From assembly GCA_020632875.1 (NCBI GenBank), contig JACKET010000016.1, positions 62,001-126,000 of the forward strand: a stretch of 64,000 nt of DNA, written 5' to 3'. Source of the DNA: Alphaproteobacteria bacterium. Its GTDB lineage: Bacteria; Myxococcota_A; UBA796; GCA-2862545. Of the stretch, positions 42,962 to 53,475 are shown in pieces (within the stretch, counting starts at the first letter, position 1; each line of letters starts with the position of its first letter). The translations under genes and the position numbers were made by a program. The notes beneath the pieces are model-generated. The model ran no database searches and was not told where the DNA came from. It saw only the letters and a program-made list of their open reading frames with translations.

Positions 42962-44422
42962 GTGACCACGTCAGGCCCGCAGCAGTTCGGCGACTATCAC
43001 CTGCTGGAGAAGATCGCGACCGGCGGCATGGCCGAGGTGTGGCGTGCGCGGGCGTACGGCCTCGCGGGCTTCGAGAAGATCCTCGTCATCAAGAAGGTCC
43101 TCGACTCGCTCGCGAGCGACGACGAGTTCATCAAGCTCTTCATCGACGAGGCCCGCATCGCGGTCCAGCTGCTGCACGTGAACATCGTGCAGGTCTTCGA
43201 TCTGGGTGAGGTCAACGGCCACTACTACATGGCCATGGAGTACGTGCACGGGCAGGATCTGGCCCGCCTGGTCGCGCGTTCCCGCAACCTCGGCCCGTTC
43301 CCCATCCCGCTGACGCTGTTCATCATCAGCGAGGTGCTCAAGGCGCTGCAGTTCGCCCACGCGCGCACCGACGAAGACGGCAACCCGCTGCACATCGTGC
43401 ACTGCGACATCTCCCCGCAGAACGTGCTCGTCAGCTACTCGGGCGAGGTCAAGATCACCGACTTCGGCATCAGCCGCGCGGCGTTCCAGGCGAAGAACCT
43501 CCACGAGGTCATCCGCGGCAAGTACGCCTACATGGCGCCCGAGCAGGTCGACGGCAAAGAGCTCGACGGCCGCACCGACCTGTTCTCGCTCGGCGTCGTG
43601 ATGTTCGAGCTCCTCACGGGCCGGCGCCTGTTCAAGGCCAAGACCCGCGACGAGACCATCGCGCGCGTCCGGCGGGCGGACGTGCCATCGCCGCGCACCT
43701 ACCGCCCCGAGATCAGCGAAGACCTCGAAGCCATCGTGCTGAAGAGCCTGCGCGCGCTGCCCGACGACCGGTACCGCGATGCGGGCGAGATGCTCGAGGC
43801 CATCGGCGTGCTCATGGTCCAGGAGGGCCACCGCGCCACCAACAACGACCTCGCGGCGTTCGTGCGCAACGTCATCGAGACCGCTGGCAAGCCGCAGCCG
43901 AAGCAGCCGTCCCAGGGGGCCACGTCGCCCCAGGCCGTCGTCGTGCTGGCCGCCGAGGCCGCGCCTCCGCCGCGGTCCCTCGCGAGCCCCAAGACCTCGC
44001 TCGCCGGCCTCGCGCAGGAGTGGGCGGGCATCGTCACCGAAGCGGGCGGCGAGATCTGGGAGCGCGAGAACAGCAGCATGCTCGTGTGCTGGCTCGCCGA
44101 AGACATGCGCACCGCGCTCGCCGACGCCGTGAAGTGCACGCTCGCGCTGAAGTCCGTGAGCACCAAGGCCGGATACCGCCTGTCGGCGGGCGTCGCGCCG
44201 GGCGTCGCGCGGATCGACTCGGGCACGCGGCGCCCTGGCGAAGGCTGGGAGCTCGCGGGCCCGTTCTACCTTGCGCGCTGGATGATGAACCTCTCGGCGC
44301 ATCGCGGCCGCCCTCTGCTCACCGAGGTCGGCGCCAAGGCCGTGGGGCAGATGCCCACGAACCTCCTCGGCCGCATCTCCATCCTCGGCAACCGCTACAT
44401 CAACCTGTACGAGGTCGGTTGA
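42962..44422 (+). CDS. Ser/Thr protein kinase with C-terminal cyclase-like domain
   Basis: 486 aa from GTG 42962. Kinase domain 8-285: glycine loop ATGGMAEVW, K44 in VIKK, catalytic D149 in HCDISPQNVL, DFG at 167-169, and APEQVDG. HCD instead of HRD makes it a non-RD kinase, active in principle. After a Pro/Lys linker (~300-350), residues about 350-486 (TSLAGLAQEWAGIVTEAGGE to YINLYEV) look like a class III nucleotidyl-cyclase/GGDEF-type fold without obvious metal-binding aspartates, so it is probably a ligand-binding or dimerising part. No membrane span. Coupled to the DUF2058 gene (TGATG). Confidence 0.9.
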   Translation: MTTSGPQQFGDYHLLEKIATGGMAEVWRARAYGLAGFEKILVIKKVLDSLASDDEFIKLFIDEARIAVQLLHVNIVQVFDLGEVNGHYYMAMEYVHGQDLARLVARSRNLGPFPIPLTLFIISEVLKALQFAHARTDEDGNPLHIVHCDISPQNVLVSYSGEVKITDFGISRAAFQAKNLHEVIRGKYAYMAPEQVDGKELDGRTDLFSLGVVMFELLTGRRLFKAKTRDETIARVRRADVPSPRTYRPEISEDLEAIVLKSLRALPDDRYRDAGEMLEAIGVLMVQEGHRATNNDLAAFVRNVIETAGKPQPKQPSQGATSPQAVVVLAAEAAPPPRSLASPKTSLAGLAQEWAGIVTEAGGEIWERENSSMLVCWLAEDMRTALADAVKCTLALKSVSTKAGYRLSAGVAPGVARIDSGTRRPGEGWELAGPFYLARWMMNLSAHRGRPLLTEVGAKAVGQMPTNLLGRISILGNRYINLYEVG

Positions 44423-44988
44423 TGTCGCTTCGCGACCAGCTCCTGAAAGCGGGGCTCGTCTCGAAGAAAGACGCCCGCCGTGTGAACCAGGAGCTCAAGA
44501 AGGACCGCAAGGAGTCCCAGGGCTCCAAGCAGAAGAAGAAGGCCCTCGAGCGCGAGGCCCGCGCGGCCGAAGAAGCGCGACGCAACGCCGAGCAGGAGGC
44601 GCGGCTCGCCGAGCGCCGCGAGCGCACCGAGGCCCGCGACCGCTACGAGGCCGCGCTGCGCGTGCGGAACCTGATCCTCGGGAACCGCGTGAAGAACCGC
44701 GGCCCCCATCGATTCTTCTTCAAGGGTCGCGACGGCCGCACCGTCCACCGCATCGAGATCCAGGCGGGCGTCGCGAAGGAGCTCGCCAACGGGCGCCTCG
44801 CCATCGCGCTGATCGACCACGGCACGCGCGAGGAGTACGTCCTCGTCGGCCGTTCCGCCGCCGACCGCATCGCCGAGGTCGACCCCTCGGTCCTCGTCCA
44901 CTTCTGTCCCGGTCCCCACGCGCCCGATCCGTCCGAGGCGCTGATGGAGAAGGACTGGGAGCCGTCGCTGGGGCCTCACCGGGTCTAG
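44422..44988 (+). CDS. DUF2058-family (YaiL-like) nucleoprotein/unknown
   Basis: 188 aa from ATG 44422, overlapping the kinase stop. N-terminal RDQLLKAGLVSKKDARRV followed by a 60-residue Lys/Glu/Ala-rich coiled coil and a globular tail (RFFFKGRDGRTVHRIEIQAGV, LAIALIDHG). This matches DUF2058, named YaiL in E. coli and of unknown function, with the coiled coil in the expected place. The TAG stop (44986-44988) overlaps the outer inverted repeat of element C. Confidence 0.85.
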   Translation: MSLRDQLLKAGLVSKKDARRVNQELKKDRKESQGSKQKKKALEREARAAEEARRNAEQEARLAERRERTEARDRYEAALRVRNLILGNRVKNRGPHRFFFKGRDGRTVHRIEIQAGVAKELANGRLAIALIDHGTREEYVLVGRSAADRIAEVDPSVLVHFCPGPHAPDPSEALMEKDWEPSLGPHRV

Positions 44989-45487
44989 CCTGGAGCCGGG
45001 AGCCGGATCGAGCTTCGACCGTCCCGAGGCATCACGCAGATGACGCAGAAGGACGCAGATGACGCAGAGACGAGGCCGCCCCGGGTCGAACGTCTTCGCC
45101 TCCCCGGAGCGCCGAGCGGGCCTTCTTGCGGATCGGATTCGAGACTCACCAGAGCAGGCCGGCGTTTCGGCTGCTCCTGATAGGGATCCGCCAACGGCCT
45201 CCCCGTCCCTCGGAGTTTCGGAGAGTGGCACCCCGTGCCGGACTGGATCAGGAGTGGTGCATACCGATCCCACGTCACCGAGCAGGTGGGCGTGCTCTGG
45301 TGAGTCCCGCTGTCGATCGGGTTGCAGGACCTCTCCCACGATCGGGGCGAGCACGCGGCCCGCCCCGTCGACGCCCTCGACTCTGCGTCATCTGCGTCCA
45401 TCTGCGTCATCTGCGTGATGCCGGGCGATCGGGGCTCGACAGCGTCGGCAGCCGGGAAACCGGGCTCCAGGCTCCCGGCTCCAGGCT
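44987..45487. repeat. Outer inverted repeat around element C
   Basis: agcctggagccgggagcc at 44987-45004 is a perfect 18-bp inverted match to 45470-45487. The arms enclose element C and lie directly at the 3' ends of the two convergent genes, so transcripts from either side could fold into a large hairpin. Confidence 0.85.
45031..45420. repeat. Fold-back repeat element C (390 bp)
   Basis: Ends 45031-45070 and 45381-45420 are 39/40 inverted copies, each two units of the 19-bp acgcagatgacgcagaagg type. Inner arms also pair: gactcaccagagca at about 45142-45155 matches tgctctggtgagtc near 45293-45306. The first ~150 bp are >85% like the left arm of element A. The centre holds no recognisable gene or motif. 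The outer parts of this gap hold only the 18-bp arms. Confidence 0.85.
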
Positions 45488-45492
45488 CCGGC

Positions 45493-46578
<1,086 letters not shown>

Positions 46579-47676
46579 CGACGGTGTACGGGATCTCATC
46601 GGGACCCATCCTCGCACTGCCCGAGCCCGGTCGTCGACCGAACGCGGCTTCTCCGACGATTCGGACCCCCCAGCCCACCGCCGTCGTCCGCCGACGGTCG
46701 AGGACCACGGCCGAAAGCTCGAGCCCGGGCACGATCGCGAAGCTGTCGGGGTACGCCCAGGCCACGGGAGTCGCGTCCTTCGCGCACACGACACCCGACG
46801 CGTCGCCGGCGCAGGGCAGGCCGAGGCCCCCGATGCGCGCGACCCGTCCGGAGAGGGCTGCGCGCAGCGCCGCGTCGCGGATCCGCGCGGCCTCGACGCC
46901 GAATCGCGCCGCCAGGCCGAAGTCCGCCGGGACGAAGCGCAGGCCGTCGGGCGTCGTGAGCGTGCGCCCGCTCCAGTCGGCCGCGAGCCCGAGCACGAAC
47001 CCCCCGAGGGGCTGGGTGATCCCGATGCGCGCGGTCGGGCCGGGGTAGTGGCCGCGCGCGGCGCTCCCGGCCCAGGCGGTGACCCCGAGCGAGCCCTCGA
47101 GCTCCGTGACCTGCAGGGCCTCGGGCGCAGCGCCGCGGACCGGGATGCGCACGGTCGATCGCTCCGAGGCACGGATCTCGACCGGGCGGCCGTTCACGCG
47201 GTACGTGCCGACCGGGAGACCGAAGCGGATCGGCAGTGGGCGCGGCTCTGCGAGGCGCACGCCGAGATCCTTCAAGTAGTTCTTGAGCTCTGGATCGAGC
47301 AGCAGGCTCTCGAGCTGGATGAACACCGAGCTCTGCACGCCGTCGAACCGCGTCTCGACCTCGACGAGCCCGAACTGCTCGTGGAGCCAGGTGCTGAAGC
47401 CCGCGGCCAGCTCGAGCTCTTCGGGCGTGCGGCTGTTCGAGTGCGCACGGTCGGCGGCCTCCATCGCGCCCTCGATGTCGCCGAGGTGGTAGCGGACCTC
47501 CGCCAGCAGATACCAGGCCTGGCCATCGAGCTCGCCGTTGTCGTTCTCGAGCGCGGCTTCGAGCTCCATCGCGGCGTCTTCGTACCAGCCCTTGCGGACG
47601 AAGAACTTCGCCTGGTCGACGTGGCTCCGGTAGTCCTCGTCGTCCTGGGCGAGCGCGGCGGCGAGCCACAGCGCGA

Positions 47677-48921
47677 TCACGCCGTCCGCCCCGCATCCAT
47701 CCGGATCGTACGGTGCGCGGCGCGCTCGGCGAACGCCATGTCGTGCGTGATGAACAGGAGGCCGCCCTCGGGTCCGACGGCGTCGAAGAGAACGCGCGCG
47801 ATGGCTCCCCGCAACGGCGCGTCGAGGGCGGCGAGGGGCTCGTCGGCCACGAGGAGGGAGGGGCGGGCGAGGCGGACGCGGGCGATGCCGGCGCGGCGGA
47901 GCTCCCCTCCGGAGAGCTCGTGGGGACGGGCCCCGGCGCGGTGGGAGAGCCCGACCGCTTCGAGCGCCTCGGCCACAGCGGCGGGGGGACGCCCGTGGAG
48001 ACGGGCGGATCGATGGAGGAGCGCGTCGAGGGGGAGGTCCTCGACGAGCATGGCGCGCGGGTCCTGCGTCAGGAGCTGGCTGTGGCGACCGGGGACGGGC
48101 GGCTCTCCGCGCAGCAGGACGGTGCCCGCGTCCGGGCGTCGCAGCCCCACGATCAGCTGGGCCAGCGTGCTCTTCCCGCTGCCGGACGGCCCGAGCAGCG
48201 CGACGCGCTCGCCCGCGCGGACCGTCAGCGCCGCGTGGTGCAGGACCGGCGAGGTCTTCCGCCACGCGCGGTACGCGAACCGGACCGCGTCGACGGCGAG
48301 CACCACGTCGCCCGGCGAGCCCGTGGGCGCAGGCGGACCGGGCTCGTCGGGAGGCTCGAAGGGCACGAGGCGGCCGTCCCGCAGCGCGAGGCAGCGATCT
48401 GCGCGCGCCCGGGCGGCCGCGGTGTCGTGGGTGATCCACAGCACGCCGACGCCCGCGTCCGCCACGGTGCGCAGGTGCTGGTGCAGGCGCTCGCGGAGGT
48501 CCGCATCCACGGCGGCCTCGGGCTCGTCGGCCACGAGGAACGGACGGCGCGTGGAGAGCGCGCGGGCCAGCGCGACCCGCTTCGCCATCCCGCCGGAGAG
48601 CTGGTGCGGGTAGAGGTCGCCAGCCTCCGAGAGCCCGACGGCCGCGAGCGATTCGCGGTCCGCGACCTCGCGCACGCGCAGCAGCGGGTCGAGGGAGCGC
48701 AGGCCGTCCTGGGGGAGCCACGCGGCGCCGCCGGGGTCCACCGAGCCCGCCACGCGTCCCGGAGAGGCGTCGAGGACGCCCAGCAGCGTCCGCGCGAGGA
48801 CGGTCTTGCCGCTCCCGCTCGGCCCGGTCAACGCCACGAGCTCGCCGGGCTCCACCTGGAACGAAACGTCCGTCAGCAGCGCCCCATCACCGGCCCGCAC
48901 CGCGAGACCCTCGACCCTCAC
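47677..48921 (-). CDS. Fused OppDF-type ABC transporter ATPase
   Basis: 414 aa from GTG 48921 (overlaps the permease stop). Two nucleotide-binding domains in one chain: first has Walker A GPSGSGKT (33-40), signature LSGGM, Walker B FLVADEP and switch ITHDT; second has GPSGSGKS (around 243), signature LSGGE, LLVADEP and ITHDM. Fusion of the two peptide-uptake ATPases is a known variant. The lengths (about 200 residues each) show the usual C-terminal oligopeptide-binding tail is missing. With the two permeases it completes the importer. Confidence 0.93.
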   Translation of the reverse strand: MRVEGLAVRAGDGALLTDVSFQVEPGELVALTGPSGSGKTVLARTLLGVLDASPGRVAGSVDPGGAAWLPQDGLRSLDPLLRVREVADRESLAAVGLSEAGDLYPHQLSGGMAKRVALARALSTRRPFLVADEPEAAVDADLRERLHQHLRTVADAGVGVLWITHDTAAARARADRCLALRDGRLVPFEPPDEPGPPAPTGSPGDVVLAVDAVRFAYRAWRKTSPVLHHAALTVRAGERVALLGPSGSGKSTLAQLIVGLRRPDAGTVLLRGEPPVPGRHSQLLTQDPRAMLVEDLPLDALLHRSARLHGRPPAAVAEALEAVGLSHRAGARPHELSGGELRRAGIARVRLARPSLLVADEPLAALDAPLRGAIARVLFDAVGPEGGLLFITHDMAFAERAAHRTIRMDAGRTA

Positions 48922-49718
48922 GGCTGCTCCCGGGGGCCCGAGGCGACGGTCGCGAGCCACGCGGCGGCCCACAGCGTCACGAGGGGCGCCAGACGCGCCA
49001 CGGCGGTCACGTCGCTCCGCCCCCAGTCGAAGACCACGGCGTTCCCCCAGCTCGGCCAGGGCTCGCCGACGGCGAACCCGAGGTACGCGAGGGTGGCCTC
49101 GAGCACCACGACGAACCCGAACAGGCCGAGGGTCTGGCGGAGCAGGTCGGGACCGCACTCCCACAGCAGGAGCCGCTCCCAGAGCACGGCGCGGCGCGGC
49201 ACCCCGTGCGCGAGGTCGGCCTGCACGGACGGATCCGTGCGCCACGGCGCGATGCGTGCGTCCACGACGGCCGCGGCGGAGGGGAGGAACGCGAGGCCCG
49301 CGGCGACGCCGAGCACCGCGAACGAGCGCCCGTAGACCGAGAGGGCGAGCAGCACCCACACGAACCGCGGGATGGCGCCGAGCACGCCCGTCACGGCGCC
49401 GAACGCGGCCCGCACGAGCCCGCCGGCCCAGCTGCACGCGGCGCACGCGACGACGCCGAGCGCCGTGACGCCCCACGCCCAGACGAACGGCACCGCAGCC
49501 GACCCGGCTCCGCCGACGAGCCGCGCCAGCACGTTGCGCCCGAGGTGGTCGCGGCCGAGCGGTGCCCAGGCGGAGAGCCCGCGCAGCTCGGTCACCGGGC
49601 TGGTCGTGAAGGGCGCCACGACGAGGCCCACGAGCAGCACGGCGAGCAGAACGGCCACCGCGACGCGCTCCACCGGGCCCGTCTGGCGCAGGAGGCGCGC
49701 GGGGAGGGCGCGGATCAC
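48918..49718 (-). CDS. Peptide-type ABC transporter permease (OppC-like)
   Basis: 266 aa from ATG 49718, overlapping its neighbours on both sides. Six hydrophobic spans (for example VAVAVLLAVLLVGLVVAPF near the start, then VWVLLALSVYGRSFAVLGVA). The early LGRDHLGRNVLARLVGG is the OppC signature; the EAA-like loop that contacts the ATPase is around AHGVPRRAVLWERLLLWE. A C-terminal LVTLWAAAWLATVASG ends the protein. The substrate is inferred as peptides from family only. Confidence 0.88.
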   Translation of the reverse strand: MIRALPARLLRQTGPVERVAVAVLLAVLLVGLVVAPFTTSPVTELRGLSAWAPLGRDHLGRNVLARLVGGAGSAAVPFVWAWGVTALGVVACAACSWAGGLVRAAFGAVTGVLGAIPRFVWVLLALSVYGRSFAVLGVAAGLAFLPSAAAVVDARIAPWRTDPSVQADLAHGVPRRAVLWERLLLWECGPDLLRQTLGLFGFVVVLEATLAYLGFAVGEPWPSWGNAVVFDWGRSDVTAVARLAPLVTLWAAAWLATVASGPREQP

Positions 49719-50617
49719 GGGAGCTCCCGGAGCCGTGGGTCGAGCAGCACCCGGGCCGACTCGGCGACCAGCGTGACGGTCGCGACGACCGCGGCGGCGA
49801 CGAGCCCCAGGGCCATCGCGAGCTCGAAGTCGCGCGCCATGGCGGCCTCCCAGAGCACCCAGCCCGCGCCGTTCACGAGGAACACGCGCTCGAGCACGAC
49901 GCAGCCGCCGAGCACCATGGGCAGCCGACCCGAGAGCACGGGCAGCGCGACCAGCACAGCGTGCTTCCAGCCCGGGCCCGGCGTGTCGTGCACCCGCGCG
50001 ACCGCGGCGAAGTCCGACCGCTGCAGGGCGTCACGGGCGCGCTGCATGTCGGTCCACAGGTCGCCTCCGACATTCGAGCCCACGGCGAGCACCACGGCGG
50101 CGAGCGCCGTCCGCACGGGGTGGTCGACGCCCGGCAGCGCGAACCAGCCCGGCCGGTCGAGCCAGCCCGCCGACATCGCCGCCCAGGCGCTGGCATTCGC
50201 GCCTTCGACGACGAGGTGCGCGAGCAGGAACACGGGCAGCGCGCTCACCAGCACGACCAGCGAGCCGAGGCGCCGGGGCAGGCTCGCGAGCATCACAGCG
50301 ACCGGGAACGCCAGCACCAGCAGCCCCGCCGTGCGCTGGAGCGGGCCCTGCACGACCTCCCACACGGGCGCGCCCGGGCGGTAGGCCCAGCTCGTCCCGA
50401 GGTCGCCGGTGAGCACGCGCGCCAGCCAGTCGAACGCCCGCACGGGGATGGGCCGGTCGAGGCCCCACCGCGCGGAGAGCACGTCCGCCACGGCCGGATC
50501 CGCGACGAGGTCGGCCGGGCCCCCGGGTGCCAGCTCGAGCCCCACGAGCAGGAGGAACGCCGCGCCGAGCACGGTCCCGAGCGCACGCGCGAGCTGGGCG
50601 AGCAGCCTGAGGGTCAC
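49715..50617 (-). CDS. Peptide-type ABC transporter permease (OppB-like)
   Basis: 300 aa from GTG 50617, overlapping the binding-protein stop (GTGA). N-terminal span (GTVLGAAFLLLVGLELAPGG), OppB-type periplasmic loop with VLSARWGLDRPIPVR and LTGDLGTSWAYR, then about four more spans and a coupling loop ARVHDTPGPGWKHAVLVALP. The conserved GLVVLE/VLERVF segment is present. Matches the order SBP-OppB-OppC-ATPase. Confidence 0.88.
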   Translation of the reverse strand: MTLRLLAQLARALGTVLGAAFLLLVGLELAPGGPADLVADPAVADVLSARWGLDRPIPVRAFDWLARVLTGDLGTSWAYRPGAPVWEVVQGPLQRTAGLLVLAFPVAVMLASLPRRLGSLVVLVSALPVFLLAHLVVEGANASAWAAMSAGWLDRPGWFALPGVDHPVRTALAAVVLAVGSNVGGDLWTDMQRARDALQRSDFAAVARVHDTPGPGWKHAVLVALPVLSGRLPMVLGGCVVLERVFLVNGAGWVLWEAAMARDFELAMALGLVAAAVVATVTLVAESARVLLDPRLRELP

Positions 50618-52107
50618 TCGAGCCGCCAGCCCTCCACCCACGTGAAGAAGTAGAACGGGTGCACGACCACGTCCTTCACGCGGGCCGACATCGCGGCGTA
50701 CGAGTCGAGGGTGAACAGGAAGACCATCGGCGCGTCTTCGGCGATCTTCGCGTGCACCTGGCGCAGCGTGGCCTTCTTCTCCTGCGGGTCGGTCGTGGTG
50801 CGCGCCTTGTCGAGCAGCGCGTCGACCTCGGGGTTCGCGTAGCTCGTGAAGTTCCGCCGTCCGGTGCTGTGGAACTGGTCGTACACGTCCTCGTTGCGGT
50901 CGAACGACCACTGCGAGAGCACCAGATCGAAGCTGCGGTCGCGCCAGACGCGCTTCTTCCACTCCGCGACGGGCAGGAACTCGGGCTCGACCTTCACACC
51001 GCGGCCGCCGAGCTGCGACTGGAGGTTCACGACGACATCCTGCGCGGTGTCCATGCTGGCCGGCGCGGCGAGCTTCAGGGTCAGCGACTGCCCGTCGGTG
51101 CCGAGCCATTCACGACCGTTGAAGGTGTAGCCGGCCTCGGTGAGCAGGCGCGCGCCCGCGTCGGGGTCGTACGCCGCGGGCTTCACGGCGTGGTCGTAGA
51201 AGGGGCTCGATGGGACGAAGGGCCCGGACACGCGGTCGCCGGTGCCGATGGGCTTCAACAGCGCGTCGACGTCGGTCATCAGCGTGATGGCGCGGCGCAC
51301 GCGCACGTCGGTGAGCTGCGGATTCGCCCCGTTCATCCCGACGTACCACCAGCTGTTCGTCTGGTACGGGTAGAGGTCGATGCTGCGGTCGCTCTCGAGC
51401 ACGGCGAGGTCGCGCGGGAGCACGCGCACGAGCGCCTCGAGGGACTCGTACAGCAGGAGCTTCGCCTGGTAGTTCTTGTCGGCGACCTCGCGCATCAGCA
51501 CCTGCTGCGGGCCGAGGGCTCCGACCCGCCGCATGCTGATCGAGTTGTCCTCGTTGAACTTCTCGAGGCGGTAGGGCCCCGAGCCCACCGGAGACGTGCG
51601 GAACGCGTTCCCGCGCTCGACGGTGGTGCTCGTGAACAGGTGGGCCGGCAGGATCTTGAAGTGCAGCTTGTCTTCGGGCGCGATCTCGGGCGCCTCGAAG
51701 TCGAGCTGCAGGCTGTGGTCGTGGAGCGCGATGGCCCGCCGGACCCACTGCACGCGGCTCGCTTCCGGCGACGCGGTGCCCTCGGCCTGCATCGCTTCGA
51801 TGGTGAACACCACGTCGCGCGCGGTCAGCGGGACGTCGTCGTGCCACTTCAGGTCGCGCCGCAGCGCGACGCGCATGGAGCGGCGGTCGGGGGCCACGGT
51901 GAACGACTCGGCGATGGCGGGCGCACTGCGTAGCTCGCGGTCGTCGGTGAACAGCGACGCGAACACGAGCTCGTTCAGGCGTGCTTCGGCCATCGTGGTC
52001 GCGAACAGCGGGTTCACGATGCCGGGCGCGCGGTCTTCGGCGTAGCGCAGCGGATCGCCGGCCGCGGGCAGCGCGAGGACCAGGAGGAGGGGAGCGAGGC
52101 GTCGCAT
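50614..52107 (-). CDS. Extracellular solute-binding protein, family 5 (peptide ABC transporter)
   Basis: 497 aa from ATG 52107. Signal peptide MRRLAPLLLVLALPAAG. Family 5 features: early NPLFATTMAEARLNELVF, LKWHDDVPLTARDVVFTIE (the typical WHDG-P-TA-DV motif), GSGPYRLEKF and SRDEYVD-equivalents, then LLTEAGYTFNGREW and a C-terminal QWSFDRNEDVYDQF segment. Binds short peptides or similar ligands in the periplasm and hands them to the permease. It follows the lipoprotein gene by 10 bp. Confidence 0.92.
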   Translation of the reverse strand: MRRLAPLLLVLALPAAGDPLRYAEDRAPGIVNPLFATTMAEARLNELVFASLFTDDRELRSAPAIAESFTVAPDRRSMRVALRRDLKWHDDVPLTARDVVFTIEAMQAEGTASPEASRVQWVRRAIALHDHSLQLDFEAPEIAPEDKLHFKILPAHLFTSTTVERGNAFRTSPVGSGPYRLEKFNEDNSISMRRVGALGPQQVLMREVADKNYQAKLLLYESLEALVRVLPRDLAVLESDRSIDLYPYQTNSWWYVGMNGANPQLTDVRVRRAITLMTDVDALLKPIGTGDRVSGPFVPSSPFYDHAVKPAAYDPDAGARLLTEAGYTFNGREWLGTDGQSLTLKLAAPASMDTAQDVVVNLQSQLGGRGVKVEPEFLPVAEWKKRVWRDRSFDLVLSQWSFDRNEDVYDQFHSTGRRNFTSYANPEVDALLDKARTTTDPQEKKATLRQVHAKIAEDAPMVFLFTLDSYAAMSARVKDVVVHPFYFFTWVEGWRLE

Positions 52108-52117
52108 CGCGGTGAGT

Positions 52118-53074
52118 CTACTCCTCCTTGCTGTCGCCGACGCGGGACAGGCCCCGGAGCACGGCGAGGTCGGCGACCGTCTCGCGAGGCCCGGCTGCGC
52201 GGGGCCCCAGCACCGCGAGGGCGTCGAGGGCCCCGCGGGGATTGCCGGACGCGAGCTCGGCCCACGCCAGCGCCGCCCAGTAGCGCTCGGGCGCCTGGGC
52301 CGAGAGCACGTGCCCGCCCGAGTGGGCGAGCTGGAGCAGGGTGCGGGCGTACTCCGCGTCACCCGCCTCGAGCGCGTCGATCGCGAGGCGGGTCGCGGTG
52401 TGCACGGCGGCCACGTCGTCTGCGGCGAGGTCTTCGGCCAGCGCCGCATCCGGCCGGGCTGCGGCTCCGAGATCGAGCTGCCGGCGCAGGGCCATCAGGT
52501 CGTCGCGCGCGCCCTGGGCGGTCCGGGGCCCGGATTCGAACGCGACGGGGCCGAAGACCTGGCCGGCGAGGCCCTCGACGGGGCCCTCCCGCTCGGCCCA
52601 CAGCCGCGCGGCGTGGGCCTCGGCGCACGGGTCGTGGATGGTGCGGGTGAAGCCGTCGGCCTCGAGGGTCCACACGGGGCCGGGGTCGGGCGCGGCTCGG
52701 GCCGCAAACCGCGCCGCCAGCACGGGGTCGTCGGGCGCGACACTGCAGTCGGTGGCGTGAGCGGCGGCCGCGCGGACCTCGGGCGGGGCGTCGGGCCACT
52801 CCTCGCCGAGCGCGCGGGCCGCCGTGGTGTGCACGGACGCCAGGGCCTCGTACACGAGGCGCGCGTCGAGCGCGGCGCGGTGGCGGCCCTCGTCCGACTG
52901 CATCGCAGCCCAGGCCTCGTCGGGACGGCCGGCGTGCAGCGCGACCCAGCCCTCCCGACCGTCACGCTCGATCAGCGCGGCGAACGCGGGCTCGGTGAGC
53001 GCGTCGATCCACGTGGGGTCGGGCGCGACGGAGGGCCCGGGGCTGGAGCACCCGACCAGGAGGAGCGCGATCAC
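52118..53074 (-). CDS. Lipoprotein of unknown function, helical repeats
   Basis: 318 aa from GTG 53074, overlapping the CPD-like gene by 4 bp (GTGA). Lipobox LLVGC with lipidated C9. The rest is helical and Ala-rich (about one third Ala), with TPR-like spacing near the end (RYWAALAWAELASGNPRGAL); two Cys pairs could form disulfides (TDCSVAP, HDPCAEAH). No family recognised. Between the pseudokinase cassette and the transporter cassette of the operon. Confidence 0.75.
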   Translation of the reverse strand: MIALLLVGCSSPGPSVAPDPTWIDALTEPAFAALIERDGREGWVALHAGRPDEAWAAMQSDEGRHRAALDARLVYEALASVHTTAARALGEEWPDAPPEVRAAAAHATDCSVAPDDPVLAARFAARAAPDPGPVWTLEADGFTRTIHDPCAEAHAARLWAEREGPVEGLAGQVFGPVAFESGPRTAQGARDDLMALRRQLDLGAAARPDAALAEDLAADDVAAVHTATRLAIDALEAGDAEYARTLLQLAHSGGHVLSAQAPERYWAALAWAELASGNPRGALDALAVLGPRAAGPRETVADLAVLRGLSRVGDSKEE

Positions 53075-53475
53075 TGGCCTTCGTAGTTCGCCCCGGACGC
53101 GTGCGTCGGGTCCTTGTAGATCTCGGGGTCGAGGTTCTCGCCGGCATCCGGGACCGTGATGCTCTCTTCGGCGAGCGTGAGCGTGTCGACCGTGAGCTCG
53201 CCGCGCTTGAAGAAGAACTTCGTGGAGGCCGTGTGATACCCGGGCCGGAAGACCTCGAGGGTGTAGTCGGTCTTGCGGGCGAGCCGCGTGCGGTCGCCCT
53301 TCTCGTTGCGCAGGTAGTCGATGAGGTACCGCCCCTCGCGGTCGGTCACGAGCTCGACGTTGCCGGGCGCGAGGCTCACGATGGCCCGGTCGATCGGGTC
53401 GCCGTTGCGATCGATGACCTGGCCCTGGATGGCGTGGCGTCCGGCGAGTGCCGTGGCGAGCAGGAGGACGAGCAT
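53071..53475 (-). CDS. Small exported carboxypeptidase-regulatory-like (Ig-type) protein
   Basis: 134 aa from ATG 53475, overlapping the pseudokinase stop (TGATG). Signal peptide LVLLLATALAG followed by a CarboxypepD_reg-type domain: HAIQGQVIDRNGDPIDRAIV, then TDREGRYLIDYLR and EVFRPGYHTA. These Ig-like domains often occur in surface receptors. A C-terminal 35-residue tail (ESITVPDAGENLDPEIYKDP) is acidic and probably flexible. Role in this operon unknown. Confidence 0.83.
   Translation of the reverse strand: MLVLLLATALAGRHAIQGQVIDRNGDPIDRAIVSLAPGNVELVTDREGRYLIDYLRNEKGDRTRLARKTDYTLEVFRPGYHTASTKFFFKRGELTVDTLTLAEESITVPDAGENLDPEIYKDPTHASGANYEGQ

Noticed and set aside
7331..45420. Insertion sequences
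   Set aside because: No transposase frame inside or near elements A and C; target duplications not evident. They are recorded as fold-back repeats.
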